A DNA stretch of 64,000 nucleotides from Nectonema munidae. Taxonomy: Eukaryota; Nematomorpha; Nectonematoida; Nectonematidae. Shown here piece after piece: positions 36,785 to 49,559 of the stretch (the stretch's first letter is position 1; every line of letters starts with the position of its first letter). The stretch covers positions 1,116,001 to 1,180,000 of the forward strand of contig JAUIRK010000936.1 of NCBI GenBank assembly GCA_030549495.1. Reading direction: 5' to 3'. The notes under the pieces are model-generated. The model did no database searches. It was not told the DNA's origin and saw only the letters and a program-made list of their open reading frames with translations. The position numbers and the translations under genes were made by a program.

Positions 36785-37829
36785 TTTCAATAATGGGTGG
36801 AATCAATGAAATGGAACGGGTAAAGTTTACACACAAAAATTGGTCAGAAACTGTTGCCAAGTATTTTGGTAAAAAAGAATTATCCTCGTGTTCATTCCTT
36901 TTGAAACGGCATGAACCACGTGACGCTATATTTTATAAGAAGCTTGCTTTTGTTTACACATATTTACTTGCATACAAAATTTTCATCATACACATGGTGG
37001 AGCTTACACACAAATATCGATTAGAAATGTTGGCAAGTAATTTAGCCAAAAGTTGTTTCATCATCATTTGTTTTATATGTGGAGAAAATCAGATGATGTT
37101 CTTCATAATAGTGTGTTTGGGTTAAAACACCTGTTCCATAATAAATCGAAATTAGAATAGCAATTTTCTCAAAGATATAGACGATGGACTTTTTGTCCAA
37201 CTATCCGTCTTTCGTGTTATGCATTTTGCTCCGTCTTGCGAAGGTACACCGCATATATTATTATTATATATATTGAAAATTTTATGAGTGATTGAATATA
37301 TATTTAAAATAATTCAAAAAGTTAAAAAAAAATATTAGTGGAAACAACTGTCTTTTAAAAAAGACAAATTAGAAAAATTAAGCTTATTTTCAATTTTTTT
37401 AACGAATTTAACTGAGCAAAAATATTGTTACAAAACAAATTTTTATGAAAAAAAAAATAATGGAAATTTTTAGCACTTCTGCTATAATAGGAATGAAATT
37501 CAACACTTCAAATGAAATTATTTTTGAAAGAACAGTTCGAAAAAAAGATTTGTAGAAAAAAAGACAACAAAAAAGAGTATTAATCGCGTGAACAAAAAGA
37601 TCAATATATTTGGAATATATGAATTTTAAAAATTTTTGCTGAAATTTGTCCATTTTGCTCACAAAGTGTACAGTTAGAGGAATTTCAGTGTAAGTTTGCT
37701 TACCTAATGTGGCTAGAAATTTGGCATGATAGGTTTTACTTTCAGCTTGTATTTGAAAATATCAATGAATTTTCCTTAGACAGGATAATTTCAGGATTAC
37801 AGATTTTATATGTAGAGACGATGTAAATT

Positions 37830-39130
37830 CTCGTTTAGAATAACAACTAGAAACCTAAACTGTGCAACCCTCAAGATGTAAACATTAAAAACAAAGAATC
37901 AAAATTTGTATGCATGCTAGAGAACATCATATACTTGCATTTACTAACAATTTAGACAAAGCAGATTCATTTCACTCCGTTTTTCAACGTTATCCAGACA
38001 ATTATTTATACAGAGAGTTTCATGGATTAGGTTATTAGTTTTGAAAAGAAGAGAAACATCGCCAGCATAAAGAAAGTAATATTTATATTTTACAGAGATG
38101 TTACAGAAATCTGACATATATATGGAGAGAGATCATTGATATACAAAAGGAATAAAAAGGGTTCCAAAATTCATCCTTGTGGAACTCCAGAAAAAGAAGA
38201 ATGAAGCATAGACAACGAATTATTGTAATTAACATACAGGGATCGATTAGATAAGAACTAGTTAAAAATGATAAAAAGTTAGATCTAATCCAAGAATGCA
38301 GAGTTTATGAATAAGAATGCCATGGTTAATTAAATCAAAAAAGTCGGTAAGTATGCATTTTCGGTAGAGCAGCGAAATAAAAACGCGAATTGATTAGAGT
38401 TTACTAGACCTCGCTTCTCAGAAAAAGAAATCAGTTTATTTAATATCATTTTCTCAAAGATCTTTTGACAGAATTGAAGGTAGAATGAGAAAGTGGTTTA
38501 TTATTTTCAGGTAATGGAAAAACTTTGGCTACCTTTAGAATATGAGCCAAAATTCGGGTAGAATGAGAGAAGTTATAGAGTACAAGAGAACATGACGAAT
38601 ATAAGGTAAAGAAATGATAATGACTAAATTGATTTCATCATGTCCAGCCGATTCGAGATTCTTGAGAGAAGAAATATAAAGGTCATTAGAACTTAACTCA
38701 TCGAGAAAAAAGGAAGAAATACTAAAAAGAATAATGCTATTGAAAAAATCATAAGAAGAAATGTTTGGAGCACTTGAAGGAGAGACCAGAGAAATGGCAA
38801 ACTGCTCTAGATTAATTTCACACATAGGAGTTAAATTTAAAAATTTGAAATCCATAGATTTCGAAATATTTTTTTTAGTTTTTGAAATTTCAGTGAAATA
38901 AAAAGATTTAGCGTCTTTTATTTATTTTTGTAAAATTTGAGAAAACGTAAGCAATCTCTAAAGACCTTTCAAAAGATAACTTACTATCGTCCAGCAAACG
39001 CAAGCATATGGATGAAGAATTTATTCCGTTTGAACAAATTCGTCGATGCTTACTCCAACCTTTTGCTTTCTCGTAGCAAGAAGATGGCGCTAGAAGAGAG
39101 AATTTTTCTCTTTACAAAAAATTGATTCTA
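37830..39130 (-). mobile_element. LINE reverse transcriptase relic (CR1/Jockey-like)
   Basis: On the minus strand the frame 38855-38535 has ISSLKNLESAGHDEINLVII, the start of the reverse transcriptase domain (family pattern LxxLxxxKSxGxDxI). Further on come AKVFPLP (KVxPxFK block), DLINHGILIHKLCILGL (FDxVxHxxLLxKL block) and FLYAGDVSLLF, an altered YADD catalytic box with one of its two aspartates lost. Many stops and shifts interrupt it. The relic fills most of the gap between the two piggyBac elements. Its 3' tail and any target duplication were not found. Confidence 0.7.
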
Positions 39131-39694
39131 ACTTCTCAAGGGCCGATTCAAATGTTTTTAAATTGTCGATGTATTTGAAAATATGAGGTTTTATATGACA
39201 AAATAAAATATTAATTTTATTTAAATTACTTTCCGGTATGTGTTCTAAAAAATTAACCCGCCAATGCGTCCACTGCTCGTACGAGTATTCATTAACCTTA
39301 GAAGGACGGAGTAGGGCTTTTTTTGGCTAGTAAATATTTAAAATCTCTTTTTCTGATAGAAAAATATAGCTAGTCGATATGCTAACTTGGTGGTATTTTA
39401 TTTTTTTTAAATGGGTTTTAAAGATAAAAAGAAATATAAAATTTTCACCACATGAAAAAATATTTATAGTAATTTATACGAAATTTAAATTTAACGCCAT
39501 CTAAAATTAATATGTTTTTATGAAAAACTTAAGTTGTAACCTTAAACAAGTTATACAAATATAAATTTGAAGTGGATTTCAAATTTAGAATTTTTTTCTG
39601 AGGATTATTTTTGAAACACATGACGTTCGAAAATCATGTTTCTATTATTTCCTTCGCTTTGGGTATTATAGCAAGTCTTTCATTATTAGCTAAT

Positions 39695-39985
39695 AACAAA
39701 ACAAACAAGCGTACGAATATGTAGTTTTGTGAAAAAAACTATATTGTTCAATATTCAAAACTTTGTTTTCATAAATTTGTTTTCCATAGTGCAAAATATT
39801 ATATATAAAAAATTAAAAAGAAGAACTATAATATTTTTTTTATTTACAAAGAAAAAAGAAGTAACAAAACAAACAAACGTATGATTATGTAGTTTTGTGA
39901 AAAAATTATATTGATCACTATTCAAAACTTTGTTTTTATAAATTTATTTTTCTACAGTGCAAAATATTTTATAAAAAGTAAAAAG
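39695..39985 (+). repeat. 168-base tandem duplication inside piggyBac copy 2
   Basis: AACAAAACAAAC followed by CGTA and ATATGTAGTTTTGTG begins at 39695 and again, diverged, at 39863. Both units continue with TTCAAAACTTTGTTTT and CAGTGCAAAATATT-like blocks. It lies upstream of the transposase start, within the element. Confidence 0.7.
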
Positions 39986-40445
39986 ATTAAAAAAATTATA
40001 TAAGCTTTTTAGATCGATTTGTTGAACAGCGCATGGTTGCGTACTTGAATAAAAAAATGAAGAGAATGGACTCCTTAGTGAATTTGTGTCATGGTATTAT
40101 CTGGGTAATAAAAGACACATCATACAACGCAGAAATAAATCAAAATATGATTTCAAACACAAAGAACTCTTACTTGATATTGATTTTTTATCGAGAATAC
40201 GCATGCGGCTAGAGTGACCTCAATTGTTCCATTGACTACACGATCCATATATAATTGTCTATGCATTTGTTATCTTTTTCTCACCACATTTGGTAAATAA
40301 TTCCTTGGCATGAATGAATAGTGAAGAAATCGCGTATAGATTACACAAAACTCTCTCTCTTGCTTTATTTGTGTATGTGTAATAATTCTTCCATTTCTTG
40401 ACAAGCTTCATTTGGATTTCCTAAGTTACTTCGCAAAATTTTATT

Positions 40446-42132
40446 ATGAGCTCCTCAAGTTTTTATACAAGTAGTGATGAAGGAGAAACCTCTGGTCCTG
40501 ACGTTTTTTCAAATAGTGAATATGAAATTCAAAATTCAGTTGATAGCGAAGGGCAAACAGATTCAAGCGATGAAGAAACGGCTCTTTGCGAAGATGTGTC
40601 CCTTGTAGCACCAGATGAAACCCAATTTTTTTGGGAACCGAGAGATTTGTGGAAGAAGATCATCAACTAATATCATCTCAAGTAGACCAGGTCCAAAAGA
40701 TACGGCAAAAAATTTGAAAGATCCTTTGAAAATTTTTAATCTTTTTTTCACTGAATCTCTTTTGTACCATATTTTTGTCTGCACAAAAGAAAGAATGGAA
40801 GAAAACTACAAGTAATTTTCTATTAGAAAACATTATTTAGTTAAATGTTTTTTTGTAGAAGTCCTAATTGTTTGTTGGAGAACCTCAAAAGTTTATATGA
40901 AAGGTTTTCAATGGAACATTTGCTAGCATACTTAGCCTGTATTCTTTACATTGGGCAGTCTAAAGATCAGCAGATTGATGTCAAACATCTTTTTTCTGAA
41001 AAGTATGGAACCCCTTTTTTAAAAGCTGCAATCAGTAGAGACGTATTCATTCTTATTCGTACCTTTATAAGATTTGATTCAAGAACTACAAGAAATAGTT
41101 CAGATAAATTAGCTCCGATAAGATACTTACAAAATTTTCTCCTCGAAAACTTTCATAAATATTGATCACCATCTAATTGCGTTACAATTGACGAGCAGCT
41201 CGTCAAGTATAGAGGCAGGTCACCTATAAAAGTATACGACCCATCCAAGCCAGGTCGATATGGTATGAAAATTTATCACTGTGTAGACTCGTCCAGTTTT
41301 TTTGTTTTTTGTAGCGAAATTTATGAAAGTGGTTTAGTGGACAGGGATCATTTTAAACCCAATAATATAGTAAAAAGATTGGTAAATATTTCTTGCTTAC
41401 CGACCGGTATTGGTATTTATGCAGATAGGTTTTTCATGTCCCAGGATTTGTGTAATTGGGCCAAAAATCAAAACTATACAATCTGTGGTACGGTAAGAAG
41501 TAATAGAAGGTTCATGCCGCATGTAGTCCGTCCAGCGCATTTAAAAGGTCTGGGTTTGAATGATTGTGAGAGCAGATTTTTGTATTCAGAAACCTCTTCG
41601 TTAACAGTTTATATACCGGAAAAACATTCTAAAAAAAACTTCAAACCAGTCTATGTTTTATCTAGTCAACATCTATCACAAATAGATACTCTTGGGCCCA
41701 GAAAAAAGCCTCAAACTATTCTAGATTATAATAGGTTTAAATCTGGAGTGGATGTTTTTAACAGAATGGCAAGAAATTACAGCTGTTATAAGTCTTCTAG
41801 ACGTTGGCCAGTTGCAATTTTTACAAATTTTCTTGATATTGCAGTTAATAATAGCTGGGTAATTATGAGAGCTAATGATTCAGATGCATACCCGTCAGTT
41901 TCAAGAGGAGGAAGAAAATGCTTTATAAAACACCTTTCTCTACTTTTAGCTGAAAAATGCATGTTGATTAGAAGTCAAAGTTCATTTACTCGCTTATCTA
42001 CCAGAAACTTATTATTGCTCTTTTATTGATTGTAAGCCAAGAAAAAGGGGAACACGGAAATGCAGTGTATGTGGAAAATTCATTTGTAAAAGCCATACTT
42101 TATTTATGTGTAAAAAGTGCAGATACACATAA
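40446..42132 (+). pseudogene. piggyBac transposase gene, copy 2 (broken, one short intron)
   Basis: Exon 1 starts MSSSSFYTSSDEGE at 40446, has an acidic, serine-rich N-terminus and ends MEENYK at 40811. A 47-base intron (40812-40858, GTAATT to TTTGTAG) interrupts a lysine codon at the same place and phase as in copy 1. Exon 2 has the three family aspartates in TIDEQLVKYRG, YADRFFMSQDLCNW and YNRFKSGVDVFNRM, and ends with the zinc finger KCSVCGKFICKSH plus CKKC, stop at 42130-42132. Breaks: a one-base shift near 40640-40650, a TGA at 41163-41165 where copy 1 has TGG (HKYW), and a shift near 42010-42025. An AATAAA follows near 42196. Confidence 0.88.
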
Positions 42133-43024
42133 TAATTGTAAATATTTACGAATTTTTTATTATAATACTCTTGTGTTGTATTTTTATAATAGTTGAATAA
42201 ATGTTAGTTCATTTTTTTTTATATATTTGAAAAAAACTAAATATTAATCTATGATTAATATGCCTTTTTTGCATATGAAGTAGCGTTTGTTGAAATAATT
42301 TAACAAATAATATAATAGATGAATTTAAAATTTTTTCTTAGATATGTATATTTAATAAGTGTAAACGTTATGGAAGTTCGAATGCAATTTTTATTTTTAT
42401 TATAGATGACGTTAACTAAAACAAACTCTTTTTTATTATAGATGGCGTTAATTCTAAAATAAGTTTTTTGATTTTTTCGTATAAAAAACATGGAAACATA
42501 TCAAACTGAACAAAAACATTCTTAAAAGGACTTTGATATGCTAAAGCTTTATTAAAAAAAAGAAATATACTTTTTTTAAAAATTGGAGTAAAACTCCCAT
42601 TAACCGTCCTTAGTGTTGCTCTAAAAAGTTCCGTCCTGCTAAGGTTAATAGGCTTGTCATCTAGAAGAGGAGGCGTTAGGATTTTATCCATGAAAGTTAA
42701 TCACTTTAGAAATAAGCACTTTTAATTGTAGTATAACAGAAAACGCTTTATTGTAGACTAGATTCAGAATGAGATAACGGTGCTTAAATGATGCTAGAAG
42801 TGATGAATAATAGCTAACTAGTGCGTATATATATAAACGTATAAAATAGTGCCTTGAAGTCCAGAATAAATGTGCATGTTACAATTATAACAGATTCCTG
42901 AAGCAGCTTTTGATCAGTACAACGATGATGGCTGCCGGTAAACAACGAGCTCAAACTATACATTATGAAAATACACACTATAAAATGTTCCTTTCTAGAA
43001 GGTGATGAGGATTGAGGAGTATAA

Positions 43025-43279
43025 TTAACTATTATAAAACAAAAGGGAAAGAAAAAATAATTTTATTAACAATATATCATTTTTAGAGTAATAAAGCAAT
43101 TTACATGTCAAACATTCAGCCTTCTTGACTTTTCGCTGAAATAGTTCGAAAACTCTTTTAAGGGTCGAAAAACTTCTCTCACAGGATGCAGTGCTGATTC
43201 CTATTGTTAGAGCAGCTTGATACTCAAAAAATACTCTAGACAATTTTATAATATATTTATTGAAACCACCAATGTACAA
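43025..43279 (-). mobile_element. hAT C-terminal relic (ZMYM/TTF-type)
   Basis: The minus-strand frame contains LTIGISTASCERSFSTLKRV. This is the hallmark of the hAT C-terminal dimerisation domain in the ZMYM/TTF-zinc-finger group (xxPVSTASCERSFSxLRRIK). Downstream residues are no longer family-like. Nothing of the catalytic core was recognised. It lies next to G-rich sequence (43350-43420). Confidence 0.7.
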
Positions 43280-43714
43280 AGAAAAGACTTCTTCACAAGC
43301 GTACTTTATTGGATGTAATTCATTTAAAACTTATTTAAGCTTGAAAAATTGAGTGGGGGTGAGGGGTGGAGGGGGCTCAGGTTAAAATGGGAGGGGGGAG
43401 GGGGGGGGGCTCAAGCCCCCAAAATAAATAGGGTACACGGGCTCTGATACTGCATCCCTAAAATAATTTTGCTCTGACCTCGCATCCCCTATAATTTATA
43501 ATTTGTTAAATAATAAAGTATATGAATTCATATTACAATCTTATCCAAAGAAAAGATCTATTTCACTTTCTAACGTAATATGTAAACAAAAATCAGACAT
43601 GTAGAAAAGAAACATATCAAAAATAAATATGTGAATTAACCTTACACAAAAATAGCGCTTGCTCAAAATATAATAAAATCAAAAGGCAGACTTCCAAAAG
43701 TTTGTTGATGTATT

Positions 43715-44610
<896 letters not shown>

Positions 44611-45060
44611 CAAAAATGCAAAAATTTTCAGAATCGGTTTTTCGATTTCACTAATATCATTGGTTCATCCTCGTTTAGAAACTCATTTATGAGTATATTG
44701 ATGTGGAAGATATTACATCCCAAATACCACATCCTTTCAAAATAGGCAAAGCTCAGTTGGAAATGGAAATAATTACTGTGCAAAATGATTTGCAATCAAA
44801 ATGTGAAGCAAAATTTTTTTAATTATGGAGCCTAGTTGATTATGAAAAATTTCCTCTTTTGAAAGAAACCTATGAGAGATTATGCTCAACTCATGCTTTG
44901 GTTCCACCTTTTTATGTGAATCAGGTTTTCCAACGATAGAGATTTTAAATTTCTAAATATAGATCACCATCCTAATAAAGGCTATATAATAAATATAGCC
45001 CATCTAAGCACTGACAAATTATGAACCACATATAAAAAATCTTGAAGTGTGGAATCTACT
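44611..45060 (+). mobile_element. Oppositely oriented hAT C-terminal relic
   Basis: On the plus strand: IPHPFKIGKAQLEMEIITVQ, SKCEAKFF, LVDYEKFPLLKETYERLC and, after a shift, GSTFLCESGFPTIEILNF. These follow the order of hAT C-termini of the GTF2IRD2/EPM2AIP1 type (NPFxIDxxxLxMExIDLQxD, LVDxEKYPxLR, FGSTYLCExGFSxM). The piece sits between two minus-strand hAT halves, as if inserted into an older copy. Ends were not resolved. Confidence 0.65.
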
Positions 45061-45061
45061 G

Positions 45062-45825
45062 TTTCATGAATGCAGAATTATTTCTTAGCACAGCAAGAGC
45101 GTCTCCAGTGCCTACAGAGCCAAAACTTTGAATATCCAATTCATGTTTAGCAAAGAAGTCTTTCACCTTTCACAAACTGAAGCATCTTTTGCTTTGGTGC
45201 TTGTTTTCAGTCGATCAAAGGAAAAGAAGTTCTCCTTTATGGTACGGTACGACCATGCACATACCTCACCAGTGCAATAAGTTAACTGCAATTCGAGATT
45301 TTCAAGCGACTAGCCTTATACGAGATAACTTGTTCCAAAATACATAAACTCAACACAGCAATTTGGTTCTGAATTTGATAGAGGCAGTAATTTAAGCTTC
45401 TTTCTTGCTTCATTTGTTAGAATAGTTGTAGACATTTCTAATGTACATGGTTTGATAAGCACTTCTGCAATAGGATGAGGTTTCTTAGACTTTGCTACTT
45501 TAAACGCCACTGGGTATGAAATCATTTGCAGTGGTTTGTTAACAGATACAAAACAAAATTTTGGAAGGATTATTGAAGAATCAAAAAGCGCTGTTTTAGC
45601 TCGCAAAGATTTTTCCTCTTGGCCCACAAGAATTGCCTCGCCATTCCAACTGTCGAAGTGTTCTCGCAGCTTAAATGCCTCCCAAATTTGCATTGGAGAA
45701 ATGAGTTTCATATAGTATGCACTGAGGCTTTTACAAATCCTCAGCTTTTCCGTTGCAAGTGAGACCAAAACGAACGTAGTCATCGTTCCATCTTCTTTTC
45801 TTTGAGAAAGAGCAATAAATCCTTA
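45062..45825 (-). mobile_element. hAT element, N-terminal half (BED finger region onwards)
   Basis: The minus strand starts RRWNDDYVRFGLTCNGKAED with KPQC, a damaged BED zinc finger. The frame 45783-45316 continues with KLREHFDSWNGE, EEKSLRAK, YPVAFKVAKSKKPHPIAE and RKKLKLLPLSN, classic ZBED5/SCAND3 blocks. Beyond the frame end come KTSTKAKDAS, FFAKHELDIQSF and GTGDALAVLRNNSAF (family CTDGAPAMLGxxSGF). The piece overlaps the neighbouring C-terminal half at that last block. It may therefore be a different copy rather than the same gene split in two. Confidence 0.75.
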
Positions 45826-48800
45826 AAAAAATTGTATAACGACTTAAAAATAGGATATTATTCATAAAAATATTGATTTTAAATCACATTGACCAATTTA
45901 TTTTTAATAAAATAGCAATGAAATATTTTACGTATTCTTTTTTAAGAAGGGCCATCATTAGAAAAAGACGTGATAATTTCGTTTTTACTTTTTTTTCATG
46001 TAGTTTCGTCTACAACATACCTTCCAATTCGATAGTTCTATAAATCGATAGAATCTTTTATAGTAAAATTCAACGGGTTTTTCAATTACTTGTTGTAGTT
46101 TTAAACAAACTATGAATAAAACATCTTGCAAAGATTCCTTTATTACTAATTTTTTTCACCTCTCCTAACAAAAATTTTTTAACTTTTCTTTTTTTCAATT
46201 GTTGCCCTTTTTACGGTCTATCAGTTCATTTAGTGCCCCGAAATGTGTTTTGGTTTTCAAAGCACATTTGTTCAAAAATGCTCACAACAAGGCAGATGAA
46301 ATAAACAAGGCACACTAAAATTTACCAGTCTTGTTCCTCTTTTTATTTCGAGCTTTTTTAAATGAATAAATTTATGTTATCCAATGGACGAGTAAAATTT
46401 TTTTAGACTATATGTTCTATTTAAATCATTATAAAAATGAAATAAACAATTTTTAGCTAATTTATTTCCAAACAATGACCAGAAAGACAAGAAAATTAAT
46501 ATAAAAAAAGTATTAAGAGTAAAATGAGATTATTTAAAAAAAAATAAGAATAAATATTTTGTTATTTGATCTGTAAATTTGAAGGTTTGTGAAATACGCA
46601 AAATTGAACTCTTCAAAATAGAGAAAAATTTTAAAACTGCTAAAAATGTGCACTTTCTTTGTTATTTTCTTAAATTTTTGCAAAATACAAACTTACATAA
46701 AAGAGAATGCTATCAAAAAAGTTGACGTTTGTTGACGTAATGACGTGAGCATCTTTTACACGAACTTTATAAAATAACACTGCTAACGTATTTTAGATGA
46801 AGTGCAATTAAAAAACGAAAGTTGACTTTATTGACTTTTGACTGCGCTAGTATTGATGATGGTCGGGGATGAAAATATAAATAATGTAAACTACAAAAGA
46901 AAAAAGTTCAATGTAAGCAATTATAAAATTAATAGAAAGTAGAATTGCGGACACATTCTTACCATATCACCCCAAAATGATTAGAAAAGGAAATTAGCGC
47001 AATCAATTATTATTAAAAAAGTGTGTTTCGCAATAATCCACAAAAATCACAGGAGAGAAATAGATGAATCAATTTCGTCTCATTAAGATCATTGAAGGGT
47101 TCTAAATCCGTAAGATCAGAATAACCTGTATAAAATATATATCATAAAATCCCAAGCACAAAGCGTAAATTCCAAGCTAGAAGGCCGGAAAGCTAACGAG
47201 TTTCTATATATTTTTGTGTGTAGCTAGAACATTGCACCATATGGTTCGAAAAGCTACTACAAACTGAATTATGTGTGTATGTGTTGACTAATCACATGAA
47301 GCATTCTTCCAAGGCCAAATGATTCACTTCTGCAGTTGATGCTATACACAAATTTTATGTTTATGCGAAGGTAGGAGTCATGTTCTAGTAAATAGATGGG
47401 AAAAGACTGTATTGGAGACTTTCATATTCAAGACTGGATTTTGGAAATATCAGCATTACTCGTATGATGATTGCTCGAATTAAATCGATGAAAAAGAAGG
47501 TCGTAAAGATGAAGGAAATACCTTGCTACCTACCTACATGCATTTCATCTTTCTTCATGAAGGTACTATAGTGATCTACAATTATTCTCTGATTTCAAAA
47601 TAATGCATTGTACTACGTCACCCAGCATTTATTCAAATTCAAACAAATTTATTCATTGATTTCGATTTTTATATAATTGCTAGTTGGCACAAATAAATTT
47701 ACATTTATATTTTTTCACCCACCAACCGAATTTCCTATTTTCAAAAGTGCTCTTCATAGAGAGCAGAGTGAAAAGGTCTAAATCTTCAAAATAATTGGCA
47801 CTAAAGGAGAAAGTAAGATTTTAATCTTCTAAAAATACAAAATACTGCAAGAGTACGTATACCTATATGTAAATCATGACAGAAAGGAGAATCTCATATG
47901 ATTGACAATTGTACAGTCACATTTGTCCATCATGCCAAAGAAAATATTCATTCATATTTTAAAGTGACTGACTAATGACACTGTCCAGCAAAAATTTTGC
48001 TACAAAAATGGTAATAACATTTTCGGACATGTTTTTTTTGCTTAGATTACGTAGTAGATCCATTTGTTTGGAAATAGAGGCATGCCCGCGTTGTAAAATT
48101 TGCCCACACCCGCGCGCCCAACATTTTTTTTTGCAACCCGCAATAAAAAATAATAATAATAATAATAATACGCGTTACCACCCTGCTCTTAAAATTTAAA
48201 AGAATCAACATTTTATGGGGTTAGATTTAAGACAAAATTTTAAAAATAGAATTTAAACTGTTCTTGCAGAAATAAGATGGCCAGAAAGAAAGAAGTTACG
48301 CTCACTAGCGGCACTTTTCGCTAATAATACATAAGGCATTACGCGCAACAACAGAAAGTGTAGGAAAATTCCTTCAACATAATGCATTGTAGTATATGTG
48401 ATAAAAATGTGTCTAAAGAAGGAAAATGCAGGTTTGATGATGTAAAAGTGTATCAGTGTGGGTGATGCTGTACTTACTGATGTTATGAATGAATATCTTG
48501 CAAATACCCGTAATTTTACAAGTTTACCCGCAGTCCTAATATTAAACTCCCTACCGCACCACCCCGCAGTAAGTTTTAAACAAATGACCCCCTCCCCCAC
48601 ACACAGACCATTACAACCTTTGCTCGTAGTTCGACACAAGCGGTGCAATTGCGATTTTGGATTGAAAACACTCCGAGGTGCTTTTCCATTTTTACTTTAA
48701 GTTTTTTTTTATTTTTTCGAAATAGATTTTTTAAATTAAAACGTTTTTATAAACATTTTTGATTAAAATAATCAACTGGTAAACGAGTGAGTACAGTTCA

Positions 48801-49200
48801 TGCATTCAAAAATAAAATTTAGCCTACTAAAAAGTATTGCAAAAGTTAATGAAAAAATATTTGTTTTTCATGCCTGAATCCATCCTTCAATTTTTCGCTT
48901 TTGGAAGTGCTATTGAAACTTTGCAGGGGCGGCGAAATTGACATTCGCTCTGGGCGGCACTTATCCCAGCCACGTCACTAATTACATTTATAAAAAATAA
49001 TCACTTTGTTTTTTCACAACTTTGGAGATAAAACATTCATTTTGTGTTAGGCAAATGCCAAAATGTGAATTTTTTTCATTTTTATTAGAAAATAAATAAC
49101 AAGTATGCAAAAAGGTTTATGATAATTTGAACAAGAACAAAACAATATGAAGATATAGATGTCGCTTTTATAATCAAAAGTGATATTTGCAATTAATACA
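45826..49200. other. Intergenic with simple repeats, no gene supported
   Basis: An (AAT)n run lies at about 48147-48171, preceded by a C-rich patch (48080-48130). Overlapping open frames on both strands at 48253-48700 have no recognisable domain. At 48922-48990 a patch with GGGGCGGCGAAATTGAC and CCAGCCACGTCACTA looks like a transposon end but has no partner. Confidence 0.35.
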
Positions 49201-49559
49201 TAAATATTTTAGAATATAGCTGTAGAAAGTTAAGAATAAGAGATTTTTAGGCTTTTAGCGTTAGATAGTCATTTTTGAAATTATTTTTCAAAAATGGAAA
49301 CATTTGTTAGTTCTATCTAGATTTTCATGCAATTCCTAAAGGACAAGAAAGTTGGGTTCGACAGTAGTTTATGTTTAGAAGAAAAGCTTTGTTGCTACTA
49401 TATAAAGAAGAAGCGATAAAAAGCCTCCACTGTATAGATTCTTAAGATAAGCCAAGATTTTCAAAAAAAACCTAATATATGCTTGCAGTGGCACAAGTTG
49501 TCTTTAAAAGAAAATTGCTCTTTCAAAAGATCCGATCTTGAACGAAAACTGGTAATTCA

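Larger units (their letters stand above)
33908..37244 (-). mobile_element. piggyBac element, copy 1 (3337 bp)
   Basis: The left end starts CCTTCGCAAGACGAAG; the right end, reverse-complemented, starts CCTTCGCAAGACGGAG, so the terminal repeat matches at 15 of 16 bases. The flanks are ATAA and TACA where piggyBac elements duplicate TTAA, so the target site seems eroded. The transposase gene lies on the minus strand. The subterminal motif GTTAACGCCATCTA (about 34256-34269) is shared with the second copy. Its state is older than copy 2, judged by the decayed target site. Confidence 0.85.
39296..42644 (+). mobile_element. piggyBac element, copy 2 (3349 bp) with TTAA duplication
   Basis: TTAA flanks both ends (39292-39295 and 42645-42648). 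The left end is CCTTAGAAGGACGGA; the right, reverse-complemented, is CCTTAGCAGGACGGA, 14 of 15 matching. Additional inner repeats occur: CCGTCCTTAG at 42604-42613 and the motif TTAACGCCATCTA at about 39491, with inverted relatives at 42403-42416 and 42441-42453. The transposase gene is on the plus strand. Size, ends and gene order match copy 1, but the terminal repeats differ (CCTTAG versus CCTTCG), so the two belong to sister subfamilies. Confidence 0.93.

Noticed and set aside
36676-37125. Plus-strand open frame of 149 codons
   Set aside because: It overlaps the N-terminal exon and 5' region of piggyBac copy 1 on the opposite strand and has no motif of its own.
43350-43425. Long G-rich tract as a possible functional G-quadruplex
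   Set aside because: It lies next to a hAT relic, and similar C/G runs sit inside the element at 56606-57019, so it is probably part of degenerate transposon ends.
48253-48700. Overlapping open frames on both strands (131 and 80 codons)
   Set aside because: No domain, both strands equally open, and the patch resembles old repeat sequence.
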